From Candidatus Methanophaga sp. GoMg3.2 (GTDB taxonomy: Archaea; Halobacteriota; Syntropharchaeia; Alkanophagales; Methanospirareceae): a stretch of DNA of 19,173 nt. Every line of letters begins with the position of its first letter. Positions within the stretch are counted from its first letter, which is position 1. The notes below the pieces were generated by a model, which did no database searches, was not told the DNA's origin, and worked only from the letters and a program-made list of their open reading frames with translations. Shown here piece after piece: positions 8,007-14,123 of the stretch. The position numbers were made by a program, and so were the translations under genes. The stretch lies in assembly GCA_013180565.1 (NCBI GenBank), contig QBUN01000410.1, positions 1 to 19,173 on the forward strand, given 5' to 3'.

Positions 8007-8150
8007 ATGGGTTACTATTGCATGAGATGCAAAAGGCATGTGGAAATAGACAATAAGGTCTACCGGGGGGTACGATGCCCATACTGCGGATATCGGGCAA
8101 TGAGGAAGGAGAGAGCGGAAGTAATAGTGAAACAAGTAAAAGCCGTTTAA
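8007..8150 (+). CDS. rpoP: DNA-directed RNA polymerase subunit P
   Basis: This 47-residue zinc-ribbon protein is the archaeal counterpart of eukaryotic Rpb12. The ligands are C5, C8 (YCMRC) and C24, C27 (CPYCGYR), and the tail is basic and ends VIVKQVKAV. Length and motif spacing fit RpoP exactly. It begins 11 nt after the rpl37ae stop and is followed by pcc1, so it is almost certainly part of the same transcript. Confidence 0.95.
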   Translation: MGYYCMRCKRHVEIDNKVYRGVRCPYCGYRAMRKERAEVIVKQVKAV

Positions 8151-8188
8151 TTTTTTAACGTTTTAATCAGACTTCCCTGCTGTTTGTA

Positions 8189-8446
8189 ATGAGAGTCGAA
8201 GCGGAATTTGAGTTCGATGATGATGTGGCGAAACTAAAAACGATATATAACGCTGTAAAAGAGGAGTGGGCTGATGAGACAGATAAAAAGCGCTCCTTTG
8301 TTAACATCGAGCTCAAAGGGACTAAATTGGGTATCCATATATGTGGTGATGATGTAGTAAGGCTAAGAGCAGCGGTGAATACCTGGCTTCGATTGGTAAA
8401 AATAGCGGAGGAAATGATAGAAGTATGCCAGCCTCGGACTTTCTAA
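8189..8446 (+). CDS. pcc1: KEOPS complex subunit Pcc1
   Basis: The 85-residue protein has the Pcc1 pattern: an N-terminal beta strand (VEAEFEFDDD), a helix (VAKLKTIYNAVKEE), then GTKLGIHICGDDVVRLRAAVNTWLRLVKIAEEM. That last segment matches the conserved 'D...LRAA.N...R.' helix of the family. Pcc1 is the dimerisation subunit of KEOPS, which makes the N6-threonylcarbamoyl modification on A37 of ANN-decoding tRNAs. Its place after rpl37ae-rpoP is the common archaeal arrangement and supports the call. The last 22 bp overlap the next gene in another frame. Confidence 0.9.
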   Translation: MRVEAEFEFDDDVAKLKTIYNAVKEEWADETDKKRSFVNIELKGTKLGIHICGDDVVRLRAAVNTWLRLVKIAEEMIEVCQPRTF

Positions 8447-8610
8447 GTGGGATACCCGCATTGGTGTTTCTACTGGTGACTATCCTCCTTATTTTAGGCG
8501 TGATATGGCTGATAATCAAATTGTTACCTTATCTTATCCCGGCAATTGCAATAGTGATTGTGATTCTCATTTTAGTCTATTTCATGTGGCGGATTTTTAG
8601 TAGAGGCTAA
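8425..8610 (+). CDS. Small two-helix membrane protein, unknown function
   Basis: The 61-residue protein starts inside pcc1 (22-bp overlap, different frame). It consists of a short polar start (MPASDFLSGIP), two long hydrophobic stretches at about 12-32 and 35-55 separated by the LLPYLIP turn, and a basic end (WRIFSRG). Such hydrophobicity is unlikely by chance, and the overlap with pcc1 suggests translational coupling. A GGAGG in the pcc1 coding region lies about 13 nt before the ATG. I recognise no family. It could be a small membrane accessory protein. Confidence 0.6.
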   Translation: MPASDFLSGIPALVFLLVTILLILGVIWLIIKLLPYLIPAIAIVIVILILVYFMWRIFSRG

Positions 8611-8646
8611 AGTACCCAAACTACCTAATCCGGAATGTCAGATTTA

Positions 8647-8850
8647 TCACTCGGCGGGGGAGCTAGCGCTATCTATGTATCTTATCAATCCCTTGTCTAT
8701 GTTTACAAAAGTCCTGATAGCATGTCTTATCGCTTGACTTCTATTTTCAAACACACCTCTATCTATCAACGTATCCAAATAATCCAGATTCTTTTGGTCT
8801 ATCCAAACAGTAACATGCTCTTTCCGCTCTTCTTCTTTCTTCCATCTCAT
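8647..8850 (-). CDS. Ribbon-helix-helix (CopG/MetJ-Arc type) DNA-binding protein
   Basis: The 67-residue protein has the RHH layout. The beta strand HVTVWIDQKNLDYLD (12-26) makes base contacts in the major groove of the dimer. A first helix (LDTLIDRG) follows, then the GVFENRSQAIRHAIRTFV turn and second helix (32-49). The 'RS.AIR.AIR' segment is characteristic. No toxin gene lies next to it: the flanking genes are the convergent membrane microprotein and, about 300 bp upstream, ftr. It therefore looks like a stand-alone regulator rather than an antitoxin. Its likely promoter carries a perfect tandem repeat (8856-8874), suggesting autorepression. The target is unknown. Confidence 0.85.
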   Translation of the reverse strand: MRWKKEEERKEHVTVWIDQKNLDYLDTLIDRGVFENRSQAIRHAIRTFVNIDKGLIRYIDSASSPAE

Positions 8851-8855
8851 GATCT

Positions 8856-8874
8856 ATGTAGCCTAATGTAGCCT
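8856..8874 (-). promoter_or_regulatory. Tandem 9-bp repeat, candidate RHH operator
   Basis: ATGTAGCCT occurs at 8856-8864 and again at 8866-8874, a period of exactly 10 bp or one helical turn. It lies between the TATA-like box and the start codon of the RHH gene, over the expected transcription start. RHH dimers commonly bind short tandem sites side by side at this spacing. Confidence 0.5.
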
Positions 8875-8879
8875 CATCC

Positions 8880-8887
8880 TTTATATG
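8880..8887 (-). promoter_or_regulatory. TATA-like box of the RHH regulator gene
   Basis: CATATAAA on the minus strand, about 30-37 nt before ATG 8850, predicts a start near 8858, inside the tandem repeat. Confidence 0.5.
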
Positions 8888-9011
8888 CTTTCAACGCTTT
8901 GTATTATTATTCGTTTTGAGTTTCTGGTTCAGCTAAGATCGGGCGATTATTACCTTTTTGCTATTCTTTTATTTTGGTATATAACGTATAACTTCTAATT
9001 AGTCCATTTAA

Positions 9012-9057
9012 GACGCGGATTTACGCTGATTTGATTTCTTATGTGTTAATCTATGTC
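9012..9057. repeat. Dispersed repeat, copy C (short imperfect palindrome)
   Basis: The left arm GACGCGGATTTACGC (9012-9026) pairs imperfectly with the right arm at 9043-9057, which reads GACATAGATTAACAC on the minus strand. The arms are 16 bp apart, with no gene between them. The core is the same as at 136, 367 and 14124. It sits in the 300-bp gene-free stretch 8851-9150. Apart from the regulator promoter (8856-8887) and the ftr terminator (9080-9122), that stretch is AT-rich with nothing else I can identify. Confidence 0.65.
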
Positions 9058-9079
9058 AATAATTTATTTTCTTGATCGC

Positions 9080-9122
9080 AAAAAATCAAAAAATAGAAGG
9101 TGAGGACAATTATATGTCCTCA
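9080..9122 (-). terminator. Hairpin-plus-T terminator after ftr
   Basis: An 8-bp perfect stem (TGAGGACA at 9101-9108 with TGTCCTCA at 9115-9122) with a 6-nt loop lies about 30 nt past the ftr stop. On the minus strand it is followed by two runs of six T within 20 nt. It probably ends the cbf5-to-ftr run, or ftr alone. Confidence 0.65.
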
Positions 9123-9150
9123 GTGTGCTGCGTTTATTCTTTTGCTATTA

Positions 9151-10050
9151 TTACAACCCCATCACATCTTTAAGCTCGAGATGGTACTTTCCCAGGTTAC
9201 CGCCGAAATTACCTGCCGTTATCTTTACCACGCCTGGAACTTTCACCGCTGCCTTTATTCCCGCCTTCATTCCGTCCTTAACCACCTCTTCGCTAACTCC
9301 GTTTATTACGATCTCAAAGACGCCGTTGACATCCGCAGGCAGTTCAGAATCCTCTATTTTGTCCTTTAACGTGGGGCAGTACTTCTCATTTATCGAGGCG
9401 TGCATGAACTTGTATGCATTTGAGCTGGGTTTCGAGCCCGAAGCGACAACGCCACCCGTAAAAGGCGTTATTGTGTTTTCCACTTCCAGTATTGCGGCAA
9501 CAGCATCTTCAGCAGCGGCCAGTGCAGCCATTTGGTCCTTCGCTAGGATAAAGATATTACCTCCGGCAACGCCCGCCTTCGCGCCCATGTTCTTCTCCAT
9601 CACGAACTCGCCACCCATTATCGGGACCCTTACCACTTCTCTACCGTTTAGTTCCTCCTCTGATTCGAATCCGTCACCAAAGAATTTCAACTTGAAGCCA
9701 GTATTAAACTCCTTCTCGCTTTCGGGCATAGCATTAAAAACCGCCGTTGTTGGACATGTGAAGACACATTGTCCTATCCTCGCAAGCAACTGCTCATCTA
9801 ATGCCTTATAACCGAATGTGCACATCATTACATAAACTCCTGGTCTTCCATCCGGGGTCTCTTCAGGCGAGGCTATTTTATCTATCCCTGCCTCTGCGGG
9901 GCACATTATTACGGAAGTGCCAAATCCCGTCATCTCCTTCGCCGCTGTCATCGCCCATTTCTCATTCACCGCCGTTATCAATACTCGCGCAACCTTTATC
10001 GGAAACGCCTCTGCAAATGTATCTTCTATTTCTACACCTTCAAATTCCAT
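9151..10050 (-). CDS. ftr: Formylmethanofuran:tetrahydromethanopterin formyltransferase
   Basis: Ftr moves the formyl group between methanofuran and tetrahydromethanopterin, the second step of CO2 reduction to methane, or of C1 oxidation when run in reverse. The 299-residue length is the family norm (about 297). Characteristic stretches are MEFEGVEIEDTFAEAF (1-16), KEMTGFGTSVIMCPAEAGID, SPEETPDGRPGVYVMM, FFGDG, GVAGGNIFI, TPFTGGVVASGSK and VKITAGNFGGNLGKYH near the C-terminus. GAGGTGA about 10 nt before ATG supports the start. It lies 75 nt after cofC in the same direction, with a possible promoter of its own in that gap (TTTATTA near 10092-10098, minus strand). Placing Ftr after cofC links C1-carrier and F420 functions. 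I see no missing conserved block. Confidence 0.97.
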   Translation of the reverse strand: MEFEGVEIEDTFAEAFPIKVARVLITAVNEKWAMTAAKEMTGFGTSVIMCPAEAGIDKIASPEETPDGRPGVYVMMCTFGYKALDEQLLARIGQCVFTCPTTAVFNAMPESEKEFNTGFKLKFFGDGFESEEELNGREVVRVPIMGGEFVMEKNMGAKAGVAGGNIFILAKDQMAALAAAEDAVAAILEVENTITPFTGGVVASGSKPSSNAYKFMHASINEKYCPTLKDKIEDSELPADVNGVFEIVINGVSEEVVKDGMKAGIKAAVKVPGVVKITAGNFGGNLGKYHLELKDVMGL

Positions 10051-10125
10051 TTTTTTTCTTTCACCTCAAAGAACGATGATGATGTAGAAGTAATAAATGT
10101 TTCTGTTTTTTGTCATCTGTAAAAA

Positions 10126-10815
10126 TCACAAGCTCTGTTTTTGCATTTGCCTATCTACTCTTGCCCTCAGCTTAGATTTTTTATCCACCTGGATAACAAC
10201 ACCAATCATACGTAGATATTCCGCAGAAAAATATTTACCGTGTATTAATAGCTCCATCAAATCATCATCTTCGTCTATATCTGCACTGATAAAGAACGAA
10301 TCGTGAACGGTGTAGCTCAAATTTCGACTCTTCGCCGTTTCTATATGTTCCAGGCAGCTAACCCCATAGTAAGAAACGACGAACTCACATGGCTTTCGCA
10401 TGAATAAAGCGTTTGTACCACCCTTTCTTCCCGGTGCTATCACTACATCCGCGTCATGCCCGATGAGTTCATTTATACTTTCTGGTGTTACAAGTGGTAT
10501 ATCAGCCATTATTATCAGCCTAGGATCTTTTTCATCCCATATTACTTCGTTTAACACCTCGTTCAGTCCTTTTTCATCTACCCTTACAGTCAGTTTCAAA
10601 TCATGAAGCTCAAGTTTCAATTCATTTAATAGTTCTTCCTTAGAGCACATTGAGATTATCTCTACTTCTTCTATCTTCGACTCAGATAAAGCAACTAAAA
10701 CATCTCTTAACATCCTTATAGCGAGTTCTTCTCGCTCTGCCTCAGTTAAAAGCGTCCGTAATCTCGTTTTTGCCCCTTTCTTCTTAAAGGGTATGATCGC
10801 TTTTACACTATTCAT
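10126..10815 (-). CDS. cofC: 2-phospho-L-lactate (or phosphoenolpyruvate) guanylyltransferase CofC
   Basis: CofC activates 2-phospho-L-lactate (phosphoenolpyruvate in some organisms) with GTP in coenzyme F420 synthesis. The 229-residue protein has the nucleotidyltransferase A-type fold signs: AIIPFKKKGAKTRL (6-19), MADIPLVTPE near 103-112, APGRKGGTNALF near 127-138 and SFFISADIDEDDDL near 172-185. The last of these supplies the metal-binding acidic residues. A basic tail of about 25 residues (VDKKSKLRARVDRQMQ) extends past the usual end. It begins 12 nt after rpoD, so it is probably part of the ribosomal/RNA-polymerase transcript. F420 is the hydride carrier used with the C1 pathway to which the next gene, ftr, belongs. 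Confidence 0.92.
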   Translation of the reverse strand: MNSVKAIIPFKKKGAKTRLRTLLTEAEREELAIRMLRDVLVALSESKIEEVEIISMCSKEELLNELKLELHDLKLTVRVDEKGLNEVLNEVIWDEKDPRLIIMADIPLVTPESINELIGHDADVVIAPGRKGGTNALFMRKPCEFVVSYYGVSCLEHIETAKSRNLSYTVHDSFFISADIDEDDDLMELLIHGKYFSAEYLRMIGVVIQVDKKSKLRARVDRQMQKQSL

Positions 10816-10827
10816 AAATCAAATTTT

Positions 10828-11469
10828 CTAAGACAGTTCTTTTAGCGCCTCTACCATGCGCTCACATTTCTCCTGCATTATCCTCGCCGCTTCCAATATT
10901 ATCTCATCTACCGGAAGTGCGCCATCACTCTCAACAGTGAAAAGTAAATCATTCACATCTTCGTCAGATATGTTTTTATAGCCACAAATAGTAACTGGCT
11001 GCCATTTCGCATGTTCTTCGCCTCTACCCCACCTTGCTATCGCATCCAGATCTATCTTTTGCCTTGCAACCGTTTTTATAGCGCCTATTTCCTTCTCCGT
11101 TGAAATCAGTTTCACAATCGGTATATTTCCAGATGCTGCCTCCACTTTTGGGTATGAGGAGATGAGTTCCTTAGAATATACCATTGTATAGCCGGCTTTT
11201 TCCGGGCTTGTTGCTTTTAAAGTCAGAGTAATCTGGTCTTCCTCTTTATATTCATTAAGGTCCGTCTTCAATGGCACCAGAGCCAAACGCAACGCTAATT
11301 GCTCGTCGTATAGTAACGATGTATTCTCCCGAATATTCAGTTCGTCAATTGCAAGCTTTGGCACCTCGGCAATCATTACTCTTCTAAGCGCATTTGCAAA
11401 ACGCACTTTCATACCAGAAAGTGCAATTACCACTTCCTTTTCCCCCCGATCCGCTATTTTTACTTCCAT
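10828..11469 (-). CDS. rpoD: DNA-directed RNA polymerase subunit D, lacking the ferredoxin-like domain
   Basis: RpoD (eukaryotic Rpb3, bacterial alpha N-terminal domain) nucleates RNA polymerase assembly with subunit L. Seen here are the dimerisation core (SGMKVRFANALRRVMIAEVPKLAID, 18-42), the insert domain (LALVPLKTDL, LTLKATSPEKAGYT) and the closing helix region (LFTVESDGALPVDEIILEAARIMQEK). The protein is 213 residues against roughly 260 usual. The segment that normally holds a ferredoxin-like third domain, often with 4Fe-4S clusters, is reduced to a short joint between TICGYK and LLFTVESDG. Only two cysteines remain. I start at ATG 11469; a TTG one codon earlier is possible. It lies 30 nt after rps11. 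Confidence 0.95.
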   Translation of the reverse strand: MEVKIADRGEKEVVIALSGMKVRFANALRRVMIAEVPKLAIDELNIRENTSLLYDEQLALRLALVPLKTDLNEYKEEDQITLTLKATSPEKAGYTMVYSKELISSYPKVEAASGNIPIVKLISTEKEIGAIKTVARQKIDLDAIARWGRGEEHAKWQPVTICGYKNISDEDVNDLLFTVESDGALPVDEIILEAARIMQEKCERMVEALKELS

Positions 11470-11499
11470 CAACTAACTCGTTCGTGTGTAAGCAAAAGC

Positions 11500-11889
11500 T
11501 TAGACTCTTCTCCCTCGCTTTCCTCCAGGACGCTTCGTGCCGTCATGTGGCATCGGTGTCACGTCCTCTATCTTCCCTATACGAATCCCCGCACGACCGA
11601 AAGCTCTTATCGCTGCCTGTGCGCCTGGAGCAGTTGTCCTCGATTTACGTCCAGAAGCTGCTTTTACTTTCACATGTAACCCTCTTATTTCCCGCTCTTT
11701 TAGTTTATCTGCTAGTTGTGTTGCCATCTGCATTGCGGTATATGGTGAACTTTCATCGCGGTCCGATTTTGCAACCATACCGCCGGAAGCCCTTGCGATC
11801 GTTTCCGCACCCGGCAAATCGGTTATTGTGATAATAGTGTTATTAAATGAAGAGTATATGTGCGCTACAGCCCATCTGATTTCAGCCAT
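11500..11889 (-). CDS. rps11: Small ribosomal subunit protein uS11
   Basis: The 129-residue protein matches archaeal S11: [19 protein letters not shown] near the N-terminus, then [46 protein letters not shown], and the ending [20 protein letters not shown] typical of the family. S11 lines the 30S platform near the mRNA exit. AAGGTGG about 9-10 nt before ATG supports the start. It lies 20 nt after rps4 and is followed by rpoD, the standard archaeal order rps13-rps4-rps11-rpoD. Confidence 0.97.
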   Translation of the reverse strand: MAEIRWAVAHIYSSFNNTIITITDLPGAETIARASGGMVAKSDRDESSPYTAMQMATQLADKLKEREIRGLHVKVKAASGRKSRTTAPGAQAAIRAFGRAGIRIGKIEDVTPMPHDGTKRPGGKRGRRV

Positions 11890-11909
11890 TTTTCAAACCA
11901 CCTTCTTTG

Positions 11910-12413
11910 TCATTTTGATTGCCCATAGTAGCCTATTTTCCCTTCTTCGTCCTCGCGTATTATATACGATGGGATTGTTACCCTTCTACCACCGACAGCG
12001 ATATGACCGTGAACAATGAGTTGTCGAGCATGTTTTATCGTATTGGCAAGTTCCTTCTTATATACTCTTGTTTGTAAGCGTCTCTCTAAGACATCCACTA
12101 CGCTCAGCGACAAAACATCGTCTAAATCTACGGCATTTTCTCCCTGTTTCAATATCCCCTTCCTCTTTAAACTCGCCAAAATGGCTTCTTTCTCCCTTAA
12201 CATATGCTCTGTGGGCTTTGCTCCTGCGATTCCCGCTAAGATCGCCCTTATTTCCCTACGGCATTTCTTTATAAAGCTCGCAGCTTTCCATATCTCCTTC
12301 TTGTTCTTCAACCCATAGGTATCTGTCAACTCCTTCTCAGCTTTTATCCGCTTCGCTTCCCATGGCCTTCTTGGTTTCTCATACGTCTTCTTTCTTTTCT
12401 TTGGATGCCCCAT
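11910..12413 (-). CDS. rps4: Small ribosomal subunit protein uS4
   Basis: The 167-residue protein starts MGHPKKRKKTYEKPRRPWE, as archaeal S4 does, and contains the S4 RNA-binding domain (LERRLQTRVYKK, then TIKHARQLIVHGHIAVGGRRVTIPS). S4 is a primary 16S rRNA binder in 30S assembly. Its ATG lies one base after the rps13 stop, with GGGAGGT inside the rps13 3' end as ribosome binding site, so the two genes are tightly coupled. No residues of note are missing. Confidence 0.97.
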   Translation of the reverse strand: MGHPKKRKKTYEKPRRPWEAKRIKAEKELTDTYGLKNKKEIWKAASFIKKCRREIRAILAGIAGAKPTEHMLREKEAILASLKRKGILKQGENAVDLDDVLSLSVVDVLERRLQTRVYKKELANTIKHARQLIVHGHIAVGGRRVTIPSYIIREDEEGKIGYYGQSK

Positions 12414-12414
12414 A

Positions 12415-12918
12415 CTATGTACCTCCCTTCGCCCCTCTAACTTCCGCTGCCTGTTGCTTCTTTCTTATTACGCCTACTACCATACCCCTTCGACCCGTTG
12501 CTTTAGTCCTTTGCCCTCTCACTTTCAGCCCTCTTTCATGTCTTATGCCACGATAAGACCGTATCTTCCGCAGCAAATTTATATCATCGCGAAACTTTAA
12601 CGTGAGGTCTGTTCCCATTATATGCTTGTCCACACCGGTATTTATGTCTTTTCGCCTGTTAAACATCCATTGTGGTAAACGCTTCTCCGCACTGTTGATC
12701 GCAGTTTTCAACCGCTCAACTTCATCGTCTGAAAGATTTCCCATCTTCCCCTTTGAGTCTATCCCCGCGGACCTAACAAGCGTCTCCGCTATTCTTCGCC
12801 CTACACCCTTTACGCCGCATAGCGAATCCGCCACGTTTCTCTTACCATCTAAGTCGGTATCCAGAATTCTAACGAAATACTTGAATTCCTCTCCCGTCTC
12901 TTCTACTTCTTCACTCAT
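12415..12918 (-). CDS. rps13: Small ribosomal subunit protein uS13
   Basis: The 167-residue protein has the archaeal S13 pattern: FKYFVRILDTDLDGKRNVADSLCGVKGVGRRIAE near the N-terminus (helix-two-turn-helix region), FNRRKDINTGVDKHIMGTDL, and the basic end LRKIRSYRGIRHERGLKVRGQRTKATGRRG that binds rRNA and contacts tRNA. The open frame extends 24 codons upstream, but those codons run into the tRNA-Ser gene. ATG 12918 (MSEEVEETGEE) gives the family's normal N-terminus and begins 29 nt after the tRNA 3' end. No strong ribosome binding site is visible. Confidence 0.96.
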   Translation of the reverse strand: MSEEVEETGEEFKYFVRILDTDLDGKRNVADSLCGVKGVGRRIAETLVRSAGIDSKGKMGNLSDDEVERLKTAINSAEKRLPQWMFNRRKDINTGVDKHIMGTDLTLKFRDDINLLRKIRSYRGIRHERGLKVRGQRTKATGRRGMVVGVIRKKQQAAEVRGAKGGT

Positions 12919-12947
12919 TTTTCTTTTAGTTTCGTTTAGTCTTGTTT

Positions 12948-13045
12948 CGCCGAGGAAGGGATTTGAACCCTTGAGTCCCTTGCGGAACACAGGCTACCTG
13001 TTCGGGGAGTTCCAGGCCTGCGCCTTACCACTCAGCCACCTCGGC
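12948..13045 (-). tRNA. tRNA-Ser(GGA) with a 14-nt intron
   Basis: The acceptor stem is GCCGAGG/CCTCGGC with discriminator G and no encoded CCA. The D arm is GCT-loop-GGC, and the anticodon stem is CAGGC/GCCTG. The long variable arm (GTTCC-GCAA-GGGAC) is the serine hallmark, and the T arm is AAGGG-TTCAAAT-CCCTT. As written, 21 nt separate the anticodon-stem strands. Removing 14 nt (12996-13009) leaves the loop CTGGAAA with anticodon GGA, giving an 84-nt mature tRNA. The gene lies between cbf5 and rps13 on the same strand. Its 5' 21 bp are also the last codons of cbf5. Confidence 0.93.
12996..13009 (-). other. Intron of tRNA-Ser(GGA), position 37/38
   Basis: The intron is CTCCCCGAACAGGT. The splice junctions fit a relaxed bulge-helix-bulge. 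The 5' bulge is AAC, cut after the second base. A central helix pairs CUG(G) of the anticodon loop with (A)CAG of the intron, with one G-A mismatch. The 3' bulge is GUA, also cut after the second base. This is the substrate form for archaeal splicing endonuclease. Confidence 0.8.
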
Positions 13046-14083
13046 TTTACTCCTCCAACTCTTTACATACGTCCCTCGCTTCATAAACACCTTCTCCGCC
13101 TTTACACACACGCCTTTTTCCGATGTGAACATATCTTCCGAGATCACCTTTGCTTCGCCTATGCTCACTGCTTCCCCTTTTAATGTATATATTACAACAC
13201 GATTTCCTATATTTATCCCTTCTTCTATTCGCGAGATACCAGGAGCTGTGAGGTTTGCGCCGTGACATATTGAATCAACTGCACTATCCTTTACTATTAT
13301 GCACGGCAGATGCCCTAACGCATATTCCATTGGCATGATCAGTTTCCGTAGAAGGCGCTCATCTCCGTCCTCAGAAAAGATGTAGGCATCTTGTAGGTCT
13401 TGCAGCTTCGTGAGGTTCGCCTCATCGAAAGGGAATGATTTCGTCCTTCTCAACTGCACGAGGTGCGCGCCTACGCCTAAAGCGAGACCGAGGTGATGGC
13501 ACAGCATTCGCATGTATGTGCCCGCTTCGCAACCTACTTTCATCAGCACGTCCTTACCGGCAATCTCCATTATCTCTATGTAATGCACTTTTCTTATCCT
13601 TACCTGCCTTCTGACAGCCGACTTCAGTGGTGGTCTTTGATATATCCGGCCTACGAAATCCTTGCTTATCTTCCTCAGTGTATCCTCTTCAACTGCACCA
13701 TGCAGTTTCATCACGCATACGTACCCTTTATCAGCAATGAACGTGTCCGATAACTTAGTTGCCACACCTAGCATGACTGGTAGGACCCCTGTAACCCTTG
13801 GGTCCAGAGTTCCGGTATGTGCCGCCTTATTTATCTTCAGGATATTCTTTATCCACGCCACCACTTCATGGGACGTTGGACCCGCAGGCTTATCTATATT
13901 GACTACACCTCTCTCGATATACGCCTTTATTGTACGTGCTTCGGGTGCACACCCGTATTTTGGGTCAGTAAAAGCGGGGGATTTATCCAACTTGCATCTC
14001 TCTAACGGCTTATTACTTTTTATCATCCTCTGTTTTCTTTTAGTTCCCTTTTCATTAATTAATATCCCACTTTTTCCGGTCAC
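13025..14083 (-). CDS. cbf5: tRNA/rRNA pseudouridine synthase Cbf5 (TruB family)
   Basis: Cbf5 is the catalytic subunit of archaeal H/ACA RNPs and can also make pseudouridine 55 in tRNA. The catalytic core begins GVVNIDKPAGPTSHEVVAWIK (about 59-79), and the catalytic Asp is D94 in HTGTLDPRVTGVLPV. RPPLKSAVRRQVR and GTYMRMLCHHLG follow. A PUA domain (about 255-345) binds the RNA. The start is GTG 14083 (352 aa), preceded by GGTGG at a good distance. ATG 14026 (333 aa, immediately after GAGG) would also give a normal-length enzyme. The last residues, AEVAEW and the stop TAA, are read from the 5' end of the tRNA-Ser gene. The sequence therefore encodes both products over 21 bp. Confidence 0.93.
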   Translation of the reverse strand: MTGKSGILINEKGTKRKQRMIKSNKPLERCKLDKSPAFTDPKYGCAPEARTIKAYIERGVVNIDKPAGPTSHEVVAWIKNILKINKAAHTGTLDPRVTGVLPVMLGVATKLSDTFIADKGYVCVMKLHGAVEEDTLRKISKDFVGRIYQRPPLKSAVRRQVRIRKVHYIEIMEIAGKDVLMKVGCEAGTYMRMLCHHLGLALGVGAHLVQLRRTKSFPFDEANLTKLQDLQDAYIFSEDGDERLLRKLIMPMEYALGHLPCIIVKDSAVDSICHGANLTAPGISRIEEGINIGNRVVIYTLKGEAVSIGEAKVISEDMFTSEKGVCVKAEKVFMKRGTYVKSWRSKAEVAEW

Positions 14084-14123
14084 GTATAGCCCACCAAAAG
14101 AAAAGGCCTATAAAAAGTCTGTA

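Noticed and set aside
8647..8850. The RHH protein as the antitoxin of a toxin-antitoxin pair.
   Set aside because: No partner gene of toxin size lies next to it on the same strand. The convergent neighbour is a membrane microprotein behind pcc1.
9125..9811. Long forward-strand open frame of 228 residues opposite ftr.
   Set aside because: It is antisense to an unmistakable ftr, with low-complexity Ser/Thr/Pro composition typical of a shadow frame.
12919..12990. N-terminal extension of S13 by 24 residues.
   Set aside because: The extra codons run into the tRNA-Ser gene and have no S13 character. ATG 12918 gives the normal N-terminus.
12991..13024. Reading the serine tRNA as an ordinary intronless gene or a pseudogene, because the anticodon stem does not pair with the bases directly after the loop.
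   Set aside because: Removing 14 nt restores a perfect 5-bp anticodon stem, a 7-nt loop with anticodon GGA and a proper long variable arm, so an intron explains it better.
12602..13183. Forward-strand open frame of 193 residues across rps13, the tRNA and cbf5.
   Set aside because: It is antisense to three well-supported genes, including a tRNA, and has no recognisable domain.
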